DNA from: Crotalaria pallida | Lineage: Eukaryota; Streptophyta; Magnoliopsida; Fabales; Fabaceae | Assembly: GCA_037953625.1 (NCBI GenBank) | Contig: CM075649.1 | Span: 90,897,290 to 90,961,289 of the forward strand | Direction of reading: 5' to 3' | Length of the DNA stretch: 64,000 nucleotides | Shown: positions 32,851 through 43,331 of the stretch, piece after piece | Layout: each line of letters starts with the position of its first letter | How positions within the stretch are numbered: the stretch's first letter is position 1 | The notes under the pieces: generated by a model | Database searches by the model: none | What the model saw: the letters and a program-made list of their open reading frames with translations, nothing else | Told to the model about the DNA's origin: nothing | Position numbers and translations under genes: made by a program

Positions 32851-33817
32851 TATAACACTCTCACATTTATTGGATAATTTTAGGTTTTATTAAAATCGGA
32901 GTTTGAAAATTCCTTTTTAATACTTAAATTTCTTTATAAGGTTTTACGAAAATCCGGCAGAATTTCCTCTGTTTTCCGGACTTCCCAAAAATTTTCTTCT
33001 AAAAACCTGTCAGTCCAGAATTGTTTTAAAAACATAAACAACAACAGTTTAAAAATCGTAACAGATCCTAACGCCCGATTAATGCAATTTCAGGGCAAAC
33101 TACTAATTCATATATAATTTACAAAAAGTAATTATCCACTCAAAATATGTAAAATACATTCCACGTAGTGGAACTTGAAATCCTGCTCGGCCAACACTGG
33201 TGTATGCTCCACTTGTGTACCTGAAAAATATTAACCACACAGGGGAAGCATCACACAAAACTTAAAAGAGAGATTTCTAAGCAGATATATACGACACACC
33301 ACGACCATTCAAGCCTATGCTATACTACTTAATTCATGTTCTTTTTTTTTCCTTTTTCCTTCCTAACTGTTTCCCAATTCCTTTTTCTATCTAATTGTTT
33401 TCTTTTAAATAATCCCTAACCTCTAATTATTTTTATTCCTCATTACTTTCGCTCTTTCATTTTTATTCCTTTTTCCTAATCACCCAAATTTCTCTACTCA
33501 CTCTCTTTCCAATTAACCTATTTCTTCTTCTTCCTATCCCATCTTCTTATTCTCATTCTTTATCCGTTTTCCATTAGTCGTTTATGTTTAGCATTTCCAT
33601 AATTATTCTCCGTATTTATTTCCTTTAATTCCTATATCAATTTCATTGTTCACCTTCTTATTTCATTTTTCAATGTCCACTCTATTATCCATTTTTCCTT
33701 TTCATTACCATTTTCCATTTCCTTTTCCATTTTTCCTTTTTAATTATTTTCCCCGTTTCCAAATAAATCCCGTTATATCCCCTTACCTTTTTCCTTATTC
33801 TTTTCCCTTTTATTTAC

Positions 33818-34697
33818 GGTGTATGTATGTCTCCACCAAATCGAAGGCCTACATACATACACCAATCACGATGTATGTCTCCACCAAATCGAAGGCCTAC
33901 ATACATCGCTTTTCCATTACCATTATCTTATCCAATTTTATTCCCTGTTTCCCTTATTCATTTCCTTTTATTTACGGTGTATGTATGTCTCCAGCAAATC
34001 GAAGGCCTACATACATACACCAATCACGATGTGTATGTCTCCACCAAATCGAAGGCCTACATACATCGCTTTTCCTTTACCGTTTACCTTATTTTATCCA
34101 TTATCCTTTCCTTTTTCCTTTTTATTTAGGGTGTATGTATGTCTCCACCAAATCGAAGGCCTACATACATACACCAATCACGATGTATGTCTCCACCAAA
34201 TCGAAGGCCTACATACATCGCTTTTCCATTACCGTTTTACCTCTTTATTATTTGGCCACAGGGTCAATACAACCACCTGCGCCGTGCCACAGGGTCAATA
34301 CAACCACCTGTAACATGTACCATTTTATTTAGGCCACAGGGTCAATACAACCACCTGCGCCGCGCCACAGGGTCAATACAACCACCTGTGACATGTACCA
34401 TTTATCAGGCCACAGGGTCAATACAACCACCTGCGCCGTGCCACAGGGTCAATACAACCACCTGTGACATTTACCATTTTTATTTCCTTTTCCTTTTTAT
34501 TTACGGTGTATGTATGTCTCCACCAAATCGAAGGCCTACATACATACACCGTCGACGATGTATGTCTCCACCAAATCGAAGGCCTACATACATCGCCCCA
34601 GTTTCGTTGTATTGTCTCCCCCAAATCGAAGGCCTACAATACAACCCCAATTTTTACGATGTATCGTCTCCCCCAAATCGAAGGCCTACGATACATC
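33818..34697. repeat. Ten-unit stem-loop array in the C left LTR
   Basis: Each unit is a stem, a 20-nt loop CTCC(A/C)CCAAATCGAAGGCCT, and the complementary stem. Stems differ: GGTGTATGTATGT/ACATACATACACC (33818, 33975, 34129 and 34505 units), CGATGTATGT/ACATACATCG, GTTGTATTGT/ACAATACAAC (34606-34645), GATGTATCGT/ACGATACATC (34658-34697). Loop length is constant. Most units come in long-stem/short-stem pairs separated by CAATCA or GT-type linkers. One unit has CTCCAGCAAATC. Not CRISPR: the repeated part is the loop and there are no unique spacers. Confidence 0.9.
34256..34464. repeat. Six copies of CCACAGGGTCAATACAACCA in the C left LTR
   Basis: Three pairs; within a pair the units are separated by CGCCGTG or CGCCGCG, and pairs by about 20-25 bp including ACATGTACCATTT. 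The unit followed by CCTGTG can fold CACAGG/CCTGTG around a 13-nt loop; the CCTGCG versions have one mismatch. Confidence 0.85.
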
Positions 34698-35636
34698 ACC
34701 ATATTTATCCAATATTAATTGTCCATATTATATGTCATTATTTTGTCTACCAATTCCGTTTAACTTTTACCTGGTTTTACCACATACAATTATACTTTAA
34801 TTCTCTTTACTCTCATTTGTTCATTTCTAATTTATTTCCCTATTCACCATTTCTATTCTTTTGCCACACCCTACCCGTCTAATTAATTAATTATTCTGTT
34901 ACTTACCTTTTTATTCATCACTATTGGTTTCCCCTATTTACTCCATCTATCTTTCCTCATTATTAGCGGGTTACCCTAAGGTTCGTTAGCAATTAACATT
35001 TCCCCCGGTCCTAGCGATAGATATAACTACCCAGAAATACACCCCTTAAGGACTGGTAATGAAACCCCTTACCTCAATCGATGAGAGTGAGAGGGGTAAC
35101 CTTAATCTGACGCTTTACTCCCCGACCCACGCTTTAGCTCGGCTCCAACTTGATCCTAAGTTTCCCCAATCTTCGATTCCAAGCACGGTGGGGACAATCG
35201 ATCTCGATCAGGGTGACGGTGTTGCTCTTCGACACCGGGAGGAGAGAGAGAAAGCTCGGCTAAAAGGGGAAGGAGAGATGGAACCAAGAGGGAAGAGAGA
35301 GAAAGGGCCAAAGGGAGAGGGAAAAAGAGAGAAAGGAGTTTGTGAGGGTAGTGGGTGGCCGGCGTGTTGGCTGGCCGTGGTGGCTGGCCGTTTCCGGTGG
35401 AGAGACAAGGAGGAGAGGGAGAATCAAGTGAGAGGAGGAGAGAGAGAAAGAGGGCGGATCTATGGGGAAGGAGGAAGAGCCATGGAGGTGGCGGCGGTTT
35501 TGGGTGGTGAAGGAAGAAGGAGGCCGGAGTTGAAAGAGGAGGGGCGGAAATGGGGTTTTGAGCCCTAGAGAGAGAAAGCAAAAGGGGAATGAATGGAGAA
35601 GAAGACTCAACGCGTTTTATGCTTTTTCTGCACGAA

Positions 35637-35668
35637 GTATCCGGATACTTTGGCTGGTATCCGGATAC
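35637..35668. repeat. Palindrome pair GTATCCGGATAC, C left LTR
   Basis: Perfect 12-bp palindromes at 35637-35648 and 35657-35668, start-to-start distance 20 bp. The right LTR has the same pair at 41757 and 41777. Confidence 0.9.
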
Positions 35669-36082
35669 TTTTACCAGATGCCTGATTTATTTTTTTTTTC
35701 TATTTTTCAGCTATTTTCTCCCCAACTTCAAATAGCCATAACTTCTTCGTTCACCGTCGGATCTTGCTCAAATTTGAGGAGCAACTTCCTAAAAATCATA
35801 TCTTCATATCCAACGGTGGAAATTTTGTTTTGAGTCCTAAATCTTTTATTTTGATTTTCTAACCTACGTTATGTTTTAACACCGAATTATCTATTTTTCT
35901 GGCCTGTTCCTAATTCCAATTTAATGCTCCTTTCTTTTCTAAATCATTATTATTATTATTAATCTTTTATAATGCTTGTGCACTTATTTTAATACCTATT
36001 TATGGCTTTATTTATATTATCCCTATTATCCCGGATTATTATTAATTCATTTGTATCTGGGTTTAAAATTTGGGATGTTACA

Positions 36083-36096
36083 TTTCTCCCCAACTT
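36083..36096 (-). other. Polypurine tract of C
   Basis: Minus strand AAGTTGGGGAGAAA directly before the LTR start TGTAACATCCC, preceded by CGGGGACGAAATTCT; same form as in D and F. Confidence 0.8.
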
Positions 36097-37826
36097 ATTA
36101 GAATTTCGTCCCCGAAATTCTGTTCAATTCCTTCAAATGGAGAACCATCCCATTGGTAAGCTTCGGACCACGGTTTTCACTTCCCTTCGTTTTTTACTTT
36201 TCGCTCCGTATGCGGTTGGGGTCATGCCTATTTCAACGTCTGTCTTCTAGCACTGCGTACTATCTCTATCTGCGTCGGATCATCAGTTTTCTTATTATTA
36301 AAGTTCCATCTCCCATTCCTTGGATTGAAATCCTCCCCCACTTAGCATTGACATACTTGATTATATCCATGCTAGGGGGTATGTTCATTCGTTGCTCAGA
36401 ATAGAGTACACAGGTTCCCGACCGGTATCCAAGGCTGAAAAGAGGACATGTGGGTGACTATCTATCGGTAGACATAGAACTATGTCGGGTTTCTATGACT
36501 TGGCAAATTCTCACCTATGCGTCTGAGATGCTTGAAGCTTGAAGAGAGTGGAGATGAAAAGAAGAAACATGAAGTACTCCAGAATGAGTCTCATGGTCTT
36601 TGCAAGATGACCCAAGATGGACTGGATACATGTCAAGCAAGAAGACAATGGAGATTATTCCCCAAAGTATGCATTTTCAGCAGAGAGTCGTCGAAGGATG
36701 CTTTTCTATGGATCTGCGGCTAACTGGTTGGTCTCGGTCCATCGGGGTCCTATCAAATGCACAGGGTCCCAAAAGACTAAGATTATCACTTGCGGTATTC
36801 CGACGTAACGTCTTGATTGAGATTCCACTTCGCGACTTCACTTTTATCCCATTCACCTTTTACTACTTCAAGTGAGTCTAGCAAAGTCACTCTTAAAATC
36901 AATCTTCACCGCGTTTGCATTCTACTTCAATGCTACTTTCTTCCCGTTCGTTTAGTAATTTCAATTCTATATAGGAATTCCTAAAGATGGATTACACTTG
37001 AGGGTCAAGGTCAAGGCCTAGTTGTTATTTCTCAATTCGGTGTTATTTTGGGGAACCTTGTTTTACCCCAAGTTTAACTCTCATTCGATTCTCCGCGAAG
37101 TGTTTGGAATTATCTATTTAGTAGTCCTATGGCTTACGGTATGATTACGAGTTATTGTCGCTCGGATAGGATCCGAATTGAGTCGTCACGTCTCCCCCAC
37201 TTGGTATCAACATACCTGAGTAAGTCGAAGGCAGGGAGGAAACTAGGCGAATTCCAAGAATTGATTAGCTAGGCTTTCCGTACTTACGCATACGGCTAAA
37301 TTCTCATGCAAGTTAGAGGGGTGGTTCGATCATTTAGTTGGGTGTTCTCGGTGGAAATATAGAATAAGAGTGTCTTGAATGGGGTTGGTTTGTGAATCAC
37401 TGTTCACGAGTCTTGGTAAGGATTCTATAGGATTAGAGTTCAATCGGGCTTTCGACAGAGATAGAATTCCTAAATGGTTTGTTCGGATCTCAACTAGATG
37501 ATTGCAATAATATAACATGTCAATAAATGCGAAGACCGAGGTGGTCAGTCCCAATCTCACATTTATCAACTGTACATCACTGCGTTATTGAATGATAGCA
37601 TTATCTTTTAACAGGTGCAAGAGAAAGGATGACCAATCCTGACCTTACACTCTATTAGAGGACGACACTATCACAATTGAGCTTGGTGAAATTTCTAGCT
37701 AAGGTTTTAACACTTATCGACTCCTTCTAGATTACACTACTCACACTTACTCTAGGCAAAGACGCTAAAGCAATCAGTTGGTGCAACATTACACGAAAAG
37801 TACCTTGGATAAGTTTATTCCTCGTT
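36097..37826 (-). other. C internal region downstream of gag, no recognisable gene
   Basis: About 1.7 kb between the gag stop and the polypurine tract. No protease, reverse transcriptase, RNase H or integrase motif is visible on either strand; open frames are under 95 codons. Marks where pol has been lost or replaced. Confidence 0.6.
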
Positions 37827-38792
37827 CTATGTGCCCATAGGACAGTTTGCAGCACGGTGTCTGGGTTGGCCGCATTGGAAACAGAAACCTTCCTTTCTAC
37901 GCTGCTCCAGCATCAAACACATACGAGCATGGGATCCTCCACAATGTGGACATGGTGGCCTGGTCCTTGAAGCGGTCGCACTCTGACCCGCATTCTCTAG
38001 CACCACTGCTCTGGTGCGGTTAACGGCGTGCAGACCTGATCCTTGAGCCAGTCGTTTACCCTTGTTGAGACCTACTTCATTCGGTATATTCTGGCTCCTT
38101 TCCTCTGCTTCCTGCTGATTCAAACTCTTCTCATAAGCGCTAGTCATATTCACCAGCTGAGAGAGGTTAGCTATACCCTGGTGCACAAAGATAGTCCGAA
38201 TCCTGGCATTGAGACCTGCTTCAAATTTAATACACTTGGTGCGTTCGTCTGCGTCCCGATAACTGCCAGAATAGCGAATCAGATCTTCAAATTGTGCCGC
38301 ATACTCACCGACAGTCATACTTCCTTGCTCCAGATGCAGAAAAGCGATCTCTTTTTCCCTACGAACATCCTCAGGAAAATACTTTCCCAGGAAGTGAGCC
38401 TTAAACAGATCAAAAGTGATATCCTGATTAGCTGCCTCCAATTCTCTTCGCATTCGTTCCCACCAATACTGTGCTTTATCAATCAACATATACTGCGCTA
38501 GCAACACAGTTTGTTCAGCAGGTGGCGCCATGGTGCGAAGGATCTTCTCAATTTCCTTGAGCCATCGCTGAGCTCCATCAGGATTATACCCTCCTTTGAA
38601 CCTAGGCGGTTCGCATTTCCTAAATCGAGCCATCCAGTCAATTTCGACAGGAATGGGTGGTGGATTCAATGCTGCTGCTGCTGCGATGTTTTCCGCTTGG
38701 TTCTGTTGCATTCGGGCCTGATTCTGATTCATTTGAATTAGGTTCTCCAATATAGCAGCCATCCGATCATTTTCGGTACGTCGCCCAGCCAT
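37827..38792 (-). CDS. gag: Ty3/gypsy gag protein, 321 aa, in element C
   Basis: Structural protein that forms the virus-like particle and binds the element RNA. A Gln/Asn/Ala-rich N terminus is followed by a retrotransposon gag domain at about residues 50-190 (YWWERMRRE, LGKYFPEDVRREKEIAF, VGEYAAQFEDLIRY). At the C terminus are a CPHCGGSHARMC cluster and a zinc knuckle CFQCGQPRHRAANC (C-x2-C-x4-H-x4-C). The frame stops five codons after the knuckle, where autonomous relatives run on into protease. The frame has no internal stop. Start chosen at the ATG about 180 bp from the LTR, preceded by leader and primer site. Confidence 0.9.
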   Translation of the reverse strand: MAGRRTENDRMAAILENLIQMNQNQARMQQNQAENIAAAAALNPPPIPVEIDWMARFRKCEPPRFKGGYNPDGAQRWLKEIEKILRTMAPPAEQTVLLAQYMLIDKAQYWWERMRRELEAANQDITFDLFKAHFLGKYFPEDVRREKEIAFLHLEQGSMTVGEYAAQFEDLIRYSGSYRDADERTKCIKFEAGLNARIRTIFVHQGIANLSQLVNMTSAYEKSLNQQEAEERSQNIPNEVGLNKGKRLAQGSGLHAVNRTRAVVLENAGQSATASRTRPPCPHCGGSHARMCLMLEQRRKEGFCFQCGQPRHRAANCPMGT

Positions 38793-38953
38793 ACTGTTAG
38801 GTCACGAAGGGAACAGCCAGTTAAAGACTGAATACTTAATCAATAACCTAAATATCCTATTCCTAAACTTAAACTCTTACTAAATGAATCAGTTACTCGC
38901 TTGGTGAGTAACCATCTGAGATGTGAGTCCACACTCCAAAGGCCGAGGAAAAA

Positions 38954-38967
38954 CTGCTTTGATACCA
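38954..38967 (-). other. Primer-binding site of C (initiator Met tRNA type)
   Basis: Minus strand TGGTATCAAAGCAG, three bases from the LTR end. One A for G relative to TGGTATCAGAGC. Confidence 0.75.
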
Positions 38968-38970
38968 AAA

Positions 38971-41900
38971 TGTAACACTCTCACATTTATTGGATAATTT
39001 TAGGTTTTATTAAAATCGGAGTTTGAAAATTCCTTTTTAACACTTAAATTTCTTTATAAGGTTTTACGAAAACCCGGCAGAGTTTCCTCTGTTTTCCGGA
39101 CTTCCCAAAAATTTTCTTCTAAAAACCTGTCAGTCCAGAATTGTTTTAAAAACATAAACAACAATAGTTTAAAAATCGTAACAGATCCTAACGCCCGATT
39201 AATGCAATTTCAGGGCAAACTACTAATTCATATATAATTTACAAAAAGTAATTATCCACTCAAAATATGTAAAATACATTCCACGTAGTGGAACTTGAAA
39301 TCCTGCTCGGCCAACACTAGTGTATGCTCCACTTGTGTACCTGAAAAATATTAACCACACAGGGGAAGCATCACACAAAAGTTAAAAGAGAGATTTCTAA
39401 GCAGATATATACGACACACCACGACCATTCAAGCCTATGCTATACTACTTAATTCATGTTCTTTTTTTTTCCTTTTTCCTTCCTAACTGTTTCCCAATTC
39501 CTTTTTCTATCTAATTGTTTTCTTTTAAATAATCCCTAACCTCTAATTATTTTTATTCCTCATTACTTTCGCTCTTTCATTTTTATTCCTTTTTCCTAAT
39601 CACCCTAATTTCTCTACTCACTCTCTTTCCAATTAACCTATTTCTTCTTCTTCCTATCCCATCTTCTTATTCTCATTCTTTATCCATTTTCCATTAGTCG
39701 TTTATGTTTAGCATTTCCATAATTATTCTCCGTATTTATTTCCTTTAATTCCTATATCAATTTCATTGTTCACCTTCTTATTTCATTTTTCAATGTCCAC
39801 TCTATTATCCATTTTTCCTTTTCATTACCATTTTCCATTTCCTTTTCCATTTTTCCTTTTTAATTATTTTCCCCGTTTCCAAATAAATCCCGTTATATCC
39901 CCTTACCTTTTTCCTTATTCGTTTCCCTTTTATTTACGGTGTATGTATGTCTCCACCAAATCGAAGGCCTACATACATAAACCAATCACGATGTATGTCT
40001 CCACCAAATCGAAGGCCTACATACATCGCTTTTCAATTACCATTATCTTATCCAATTTTATTCCCTGTTTCCCTTATTCATTTCCTTTTATTTACGGTGT
40101 ATGTATGTCTCCACCAAATCGAAGGCCTACATACATACACCAATCACGATGTGTATGTCTCCACCAAATCGAAGGCCTACATACATCGCTTTTCCTTTAC
40201 CGTTTACCTTATTTTATCCATTATCCTTTCCTTTTTCCTTTTTATTTAGGGTGTATGTATGTCTCCACCAAATCGAAGGCCTATATACATACATCAATCA
40301 CGATGTATGTCTCCACCAAATCGAAGGCCTACATACATCGCTTTTCCATTACCGTTTTACCTCTTTATTATTTGGCCACAGGGTCAATACAACCACCTGC
40401 GCCGTGCCACAGGGTCAATACAACCACCTGTAACATGTACCATTTTATTTAGGCCACAAGGTCAATACAACCACCTGCGCCGCACCACAGGGTCAATACA
40501 ACCACCTGTGACATGTACCATTTATCAGGCCACAGGGTCAATACAACCACCAGCGCCGTGCCACAGGGTCAATACAACCACCTGTGACATTTACCATTTT
40601 TATTACCTTTTCCTTTTTATTTACGGTGTATGTATGTCTCCACCAAATCGAAGGCCTACATACATACACCGTCGATGATGTATGTCTCCACCAAATCGAA
40701 GGCCTACATACATCGCCCCAGTTTCGTTGTATTGTCTCCCGCAAATCGAAGGCCTACAATACAACCCCAATTTTTACGATGTATCGTCTCCCCCATATCG
40801 AAGGCCTACGATACATCACCATATTTATCCAATATTAATTGTCCATATTATATGTCATTATTTTGTCTACCAATTCCGTTTAACTTTTACCTGGTTTTAC
40901 CACATACAATTATACTTTAATTCTCTTTACTCTCATTTGTTCATTTCTAATTTATTTCCCTATTCACCATTTCTATTCTTTTGCCACACCCTACCCGTCT
41001 AATTAATTAATTATTCTGTTACTTACCTTTTTATTCATCACTATTGGTTTCCCCTATTTACTCCATCTATCTTTCGTCATTATTAGCGGGTTACCCTAAG
41101 GTTCGTTAGCAATTAACATTTCCCCCGGTCCTAGCGATAGATATAACTACCCAGAAATACACCCCTTAAGGACTGGTAATGAAACCCCTTACCTCAATCG
41201 ATGACAGTGAGAGGGGTAACCTTAATCTGACGCTTTACTCCCCGACCCATGCTTTAGCTCGGCTCCAACTTGATCCTAAGTTTCCCCAATCTTCGATTCC
41301 AAGCACGGTGGGGACAATCGATCTCGATCAGGGTGACGGTGTTGCTCTTCGACATCGGGAGGAGAGAGAGAAAGCTCGGCTAAAAGGGGAAGGAGAGAGG
41401 GAACCAAGAGGGAAGAGAGAGAAAGGGCCAAAGGGAGAGGGAAAAAGAGAGAAAGGAGTTTGTGAGGGTAGTGGGTGGCCGGCGTGGTGGCTGGCCGTGG
41501 TGGCTGGCCGTTTCCGGTGGAGAGACAAGGAGGAGAGGGAGAATCAAGTGAGAGGAGGAGAGAGAGAAAGAGGGCAGATCTATGGGGAAGGAGGAAGAGC
41601 CAAGGAGGTGGAGGCGGTTTTGGGTGGTGAAGGAAGAAGGATGCCGGAGTTGAAAGAGGAGGGGCGGAAATGGGGTTTCGAGCCCTAGAGAGAGAAAGCA
41701 AAAGGGGAATGAATGGAGAAGAAGACTCAACGCGTTTTATGCTTTTTCTGCACGATGTATCCGGATACTTTGGCTGGTATCCGGATACTTTTACCAGATG
41801 CCTGATTTATTTTTTTTCTATTTTTCAGCTATTTTCTCCCCAACTTCAAATAGCCATAACATCTTCGTTCACCGTCGGATCTTGCTCAAATTTGAGGAGC

Positions 41901-42200
41901 AACTTCCTAAAAATCATATCTTCATATCCAACGGTGGAAATTTTGTTTTGAGTCCTAAATCTTTTATTTTGATTTTCTAACCTACGTTATGTTTTAACAC
42001 CGAATTATCTATTTTTCTGGCCTGTTCCTAATTCCAATTTAATGCTCCTTTCTTTTCTAAATCATTATTATTATTATTAATCTTTTCTAATGCTTGTGCA
42101 CTTATTTTAATACCTATTTATGGCTTTATTTATATTATCCCTATTATCCCGGATTATTATTAATTCATTTGTATCTGGGTTTAAAATTTGGGATGTTACA
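38971..42200 (-). repeat. C 5' LTR (right copy), 3,230 bp
   Basis: Direct repeat of 32851-36082. Keeps TG at its start and carries the same arrays and palindromes. Right flank TTTTC then the rest of the F LTR. Confidence 0.9.
39938..40817. repeat. Ten-unit stem-loop array in the C right LTR
   Basis: Same units as the left array with scattered changes, for example ACATACATAAACC in unit 1, GCCTATATACATACATC in unit 5 and CCCATATCGAAGG in unit 10. The CCACAGGG array recurs at 40376-40584. Confidence 0.9.
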
Positions 42201-42230
42201 TTTTCAAGTTGCCGAAATCGGGGTGTTACA

Positions 42231-42398
42231 TCACAGGGTGACTTGTCCCAAGTGTGGCTCCAAATTAGCTCCACTCAGTTGATGTTCCGGGTCGGAAATC
42301 ACGATCTGGGTGTAGCCGGTCCATACCCATCCACCGTGGGTGCGCTTCCATCCTCTTCCATATTTACTCCATGTGGTGACGTCCATCCGATACTCCAT
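42231..42398 (-). pseudogene. LTR-encoded Trp-rich ORF of family GL, truncated copy in H
   Basis: Starts at the conserved ATG (42398) and keeps MEYRMDVTTWSKYGRGWKR, GWVWTGYTQIVI and DPEHQLSGAN, then is cut by the F LTR; the printed stop comes from flanking bases. Compared with G, about 13 of the differences I counted over this stretch are at third positions and about 9 at first or second, with several first-position changes silent. Confidence 0.55.
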
Positions 42399-42787
42399 CT
42401 GCCCGTTGAGATACCAGCAACACCGATATGCCAACGAACAAGAGAGAGTAAGCGATCCGAACGACGCATCGTCGACGGTGTGGGATTACGATAGGCAAGA
42501 TAATAGGACCATACAAACATACAGTATAACATACAAGCACACATCACTCAAGTATAACATTATCATTATTATTTTGTATTATTATCATCATTATCATCAT
42601 CCTTGTTATCATTTTTCATACGCTTATCAACTTACTTTTACTTCTTATGAATATCTTTTCCTTTCCTCTCATTTCCTTTTTACAACTATACTTCTCTTTT
42701 CATCCGATCTTGTCAATTCACAATATTTAATGATTGGGGTACTTTAAGATATCATCAAAATATTCATTTCATTCTCGGCTACCACTC

Positions 42788-43230
42788 ACGTCTACATCTC
42801 ATCAGTCATCCACCCAACCTAGTCGGAAGCAAACTGGAGTACAGGACCTTTACCACGCGGGCACGACAGCTGTCTCACAATCAATTGGCCCCAGGCCAGG
42901 AGGACTACAGCCTCAAATAAATTCATTTCAATATCAATTCAAATATCATCAACGCACACTATTCAGTGGCAATCACAAATGCCCCGTTCCAGTCCCTCTC
43001 ACTGTTCAAGATTTGCAATCTAGGGGGCGACAGTATTTTTCTAGTGGGCCCGCAGAACTTACCACGGCATTGGACCCAGTCCCTACCACGTTCGTATGCC
43101 ACATGTGGAGTTCGTTCTGCCTAGAAACATACTCTAGACTTCTTGACGTTTCACCGTCATCGTCCTCCCCCAATGCAATCTCCTCCTGAGTATCCGCAGA
43201 TACCCATGGTTCCTTCCTCTCCACTACTTC
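42788..43230 (-). other. Conserved core of GL LTR, H copy
   Basis: Reverse-complement match to the other cores, with CTGTACTCCAGTTTGCTTCC, CACATGTGG and GAGAGGGACTGGAACGGGGC recognisable. A plus-strand frame across it (42734-43189) is a by-product. Confidence 0.5.
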
Positions 43231-43289
43231 GCACTCTCATACCTCACCGCATATGTCTTTTATGTCTTTTATCTTTTTAATTATCCTAA

Positions 43290-43331
43290 GGTCGGCCCAT
43301 CCTTCGTGCAACCCTTCAATGAGTCCCGACC
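43290..43331 (-). ncRNA. Long-loop hairpin, H copy
   Basis: Minus strand GGTCGG..CCGACC, fully paired; loop contains CATTGAAGGGTTGCACGAAG. Confidence 0.45.

Larger units (their letters stand above)
32851..36082 (-). repeat. C 3' LTR (left copy), 3,232 bp
   Basis: Plus-strand ends are TATAACACTCTCAC (first bases mutated from TG) and GGGATGTTACA. Carries a ten-unit stem-loop array (33818-34697), a six-unit CCACAGGGTCAATACAACC array inside it, a purine-rich GC-richer block (35210-35570), and two GTATCCGGATAC palindromes (35637, 35657). ORFs printed through the arrays and the purine block are repeat by-products. Confidence 0.9.
32851..42200 (-). mobile_element. Element C (family TL): LTR retrotransposon, 9,350 bp, gag only
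   Basis: Direct LTRs at 32851-36082 and 38971-42200 differ by about 1% where I compared them, so the insertion is recent. TSD TTTTC on both sides. On the minus strand the primer site adjoins the right LTR (38954-38967) and the purine tract adjoins the left LTR (36083-36096), so the element reads right to left. The internal region is only 2.9 kb: a gag frame and about 1.7 kb without pol domains. It is non-autonomous, with LTRs making up about 70% of its length. Confidence 0.9.
21432..42230 (+). mobile_element. 3' LTR of F (family GL), about 5.7 kb, split by G and by C
   Basis: Pieces are 21432-27035, 32742-32850 and 42206-42230, together about 5.74 kb. It starts TGTAACATCCCGCG and ends GAAATCGGGGTGTTACA. 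Both joints are proven by the TSDs of the inserted elements (TATTA for G, TTTTC for C). Module order matches D: AACCGTAACTCCGATTTTT motif near 21710, exon-like GA-rich part near 22420, AT-rich stretch, hairpins (25305-25373, 25704-25745), core 25833-26275. The place of the G/K ORF carries early stops. The F 5' LTR is left of the window. Confidence 0.75.

Noticed and set aside
33818..34697. Superficial resemblance to a CRISPR array
   Set aside because: Plant sequence, the constant part is a loop between variable complementary stems, linkers are short and repeated, and there are no cas genes.
33646..34882. Overlapping open frames of 150-247 codons across the stem-loop arrays (also 39766-41002)
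   Set aside because: They read through the repeats in several frames at once (MSPPNRRPTYIH, MYVSTKSKAYIH, CLHQIEGLHTY are one DNA unit in three frames). Explained by repeat structure, not coding.
35059..35581. 169-aa and 141-aa frames on opposite strands in the C LTR (repeated at 41179-41701)
   Set aside because: Purine-rich low-complexity DNA gives Glu/Arg/Gly on one strand and Ser/Leu/Pro on the other. No domain.
42734..43189. 151-aa frame across the conserved core (and similar antisense frames at 19996-20322, 26027-26284, 52244-52543)
   Set aside because: The DNA is conserved at all codon positions, the frame ends differ between copies, and it is antisense to the LTR. Treated as a conserved noncoding core.
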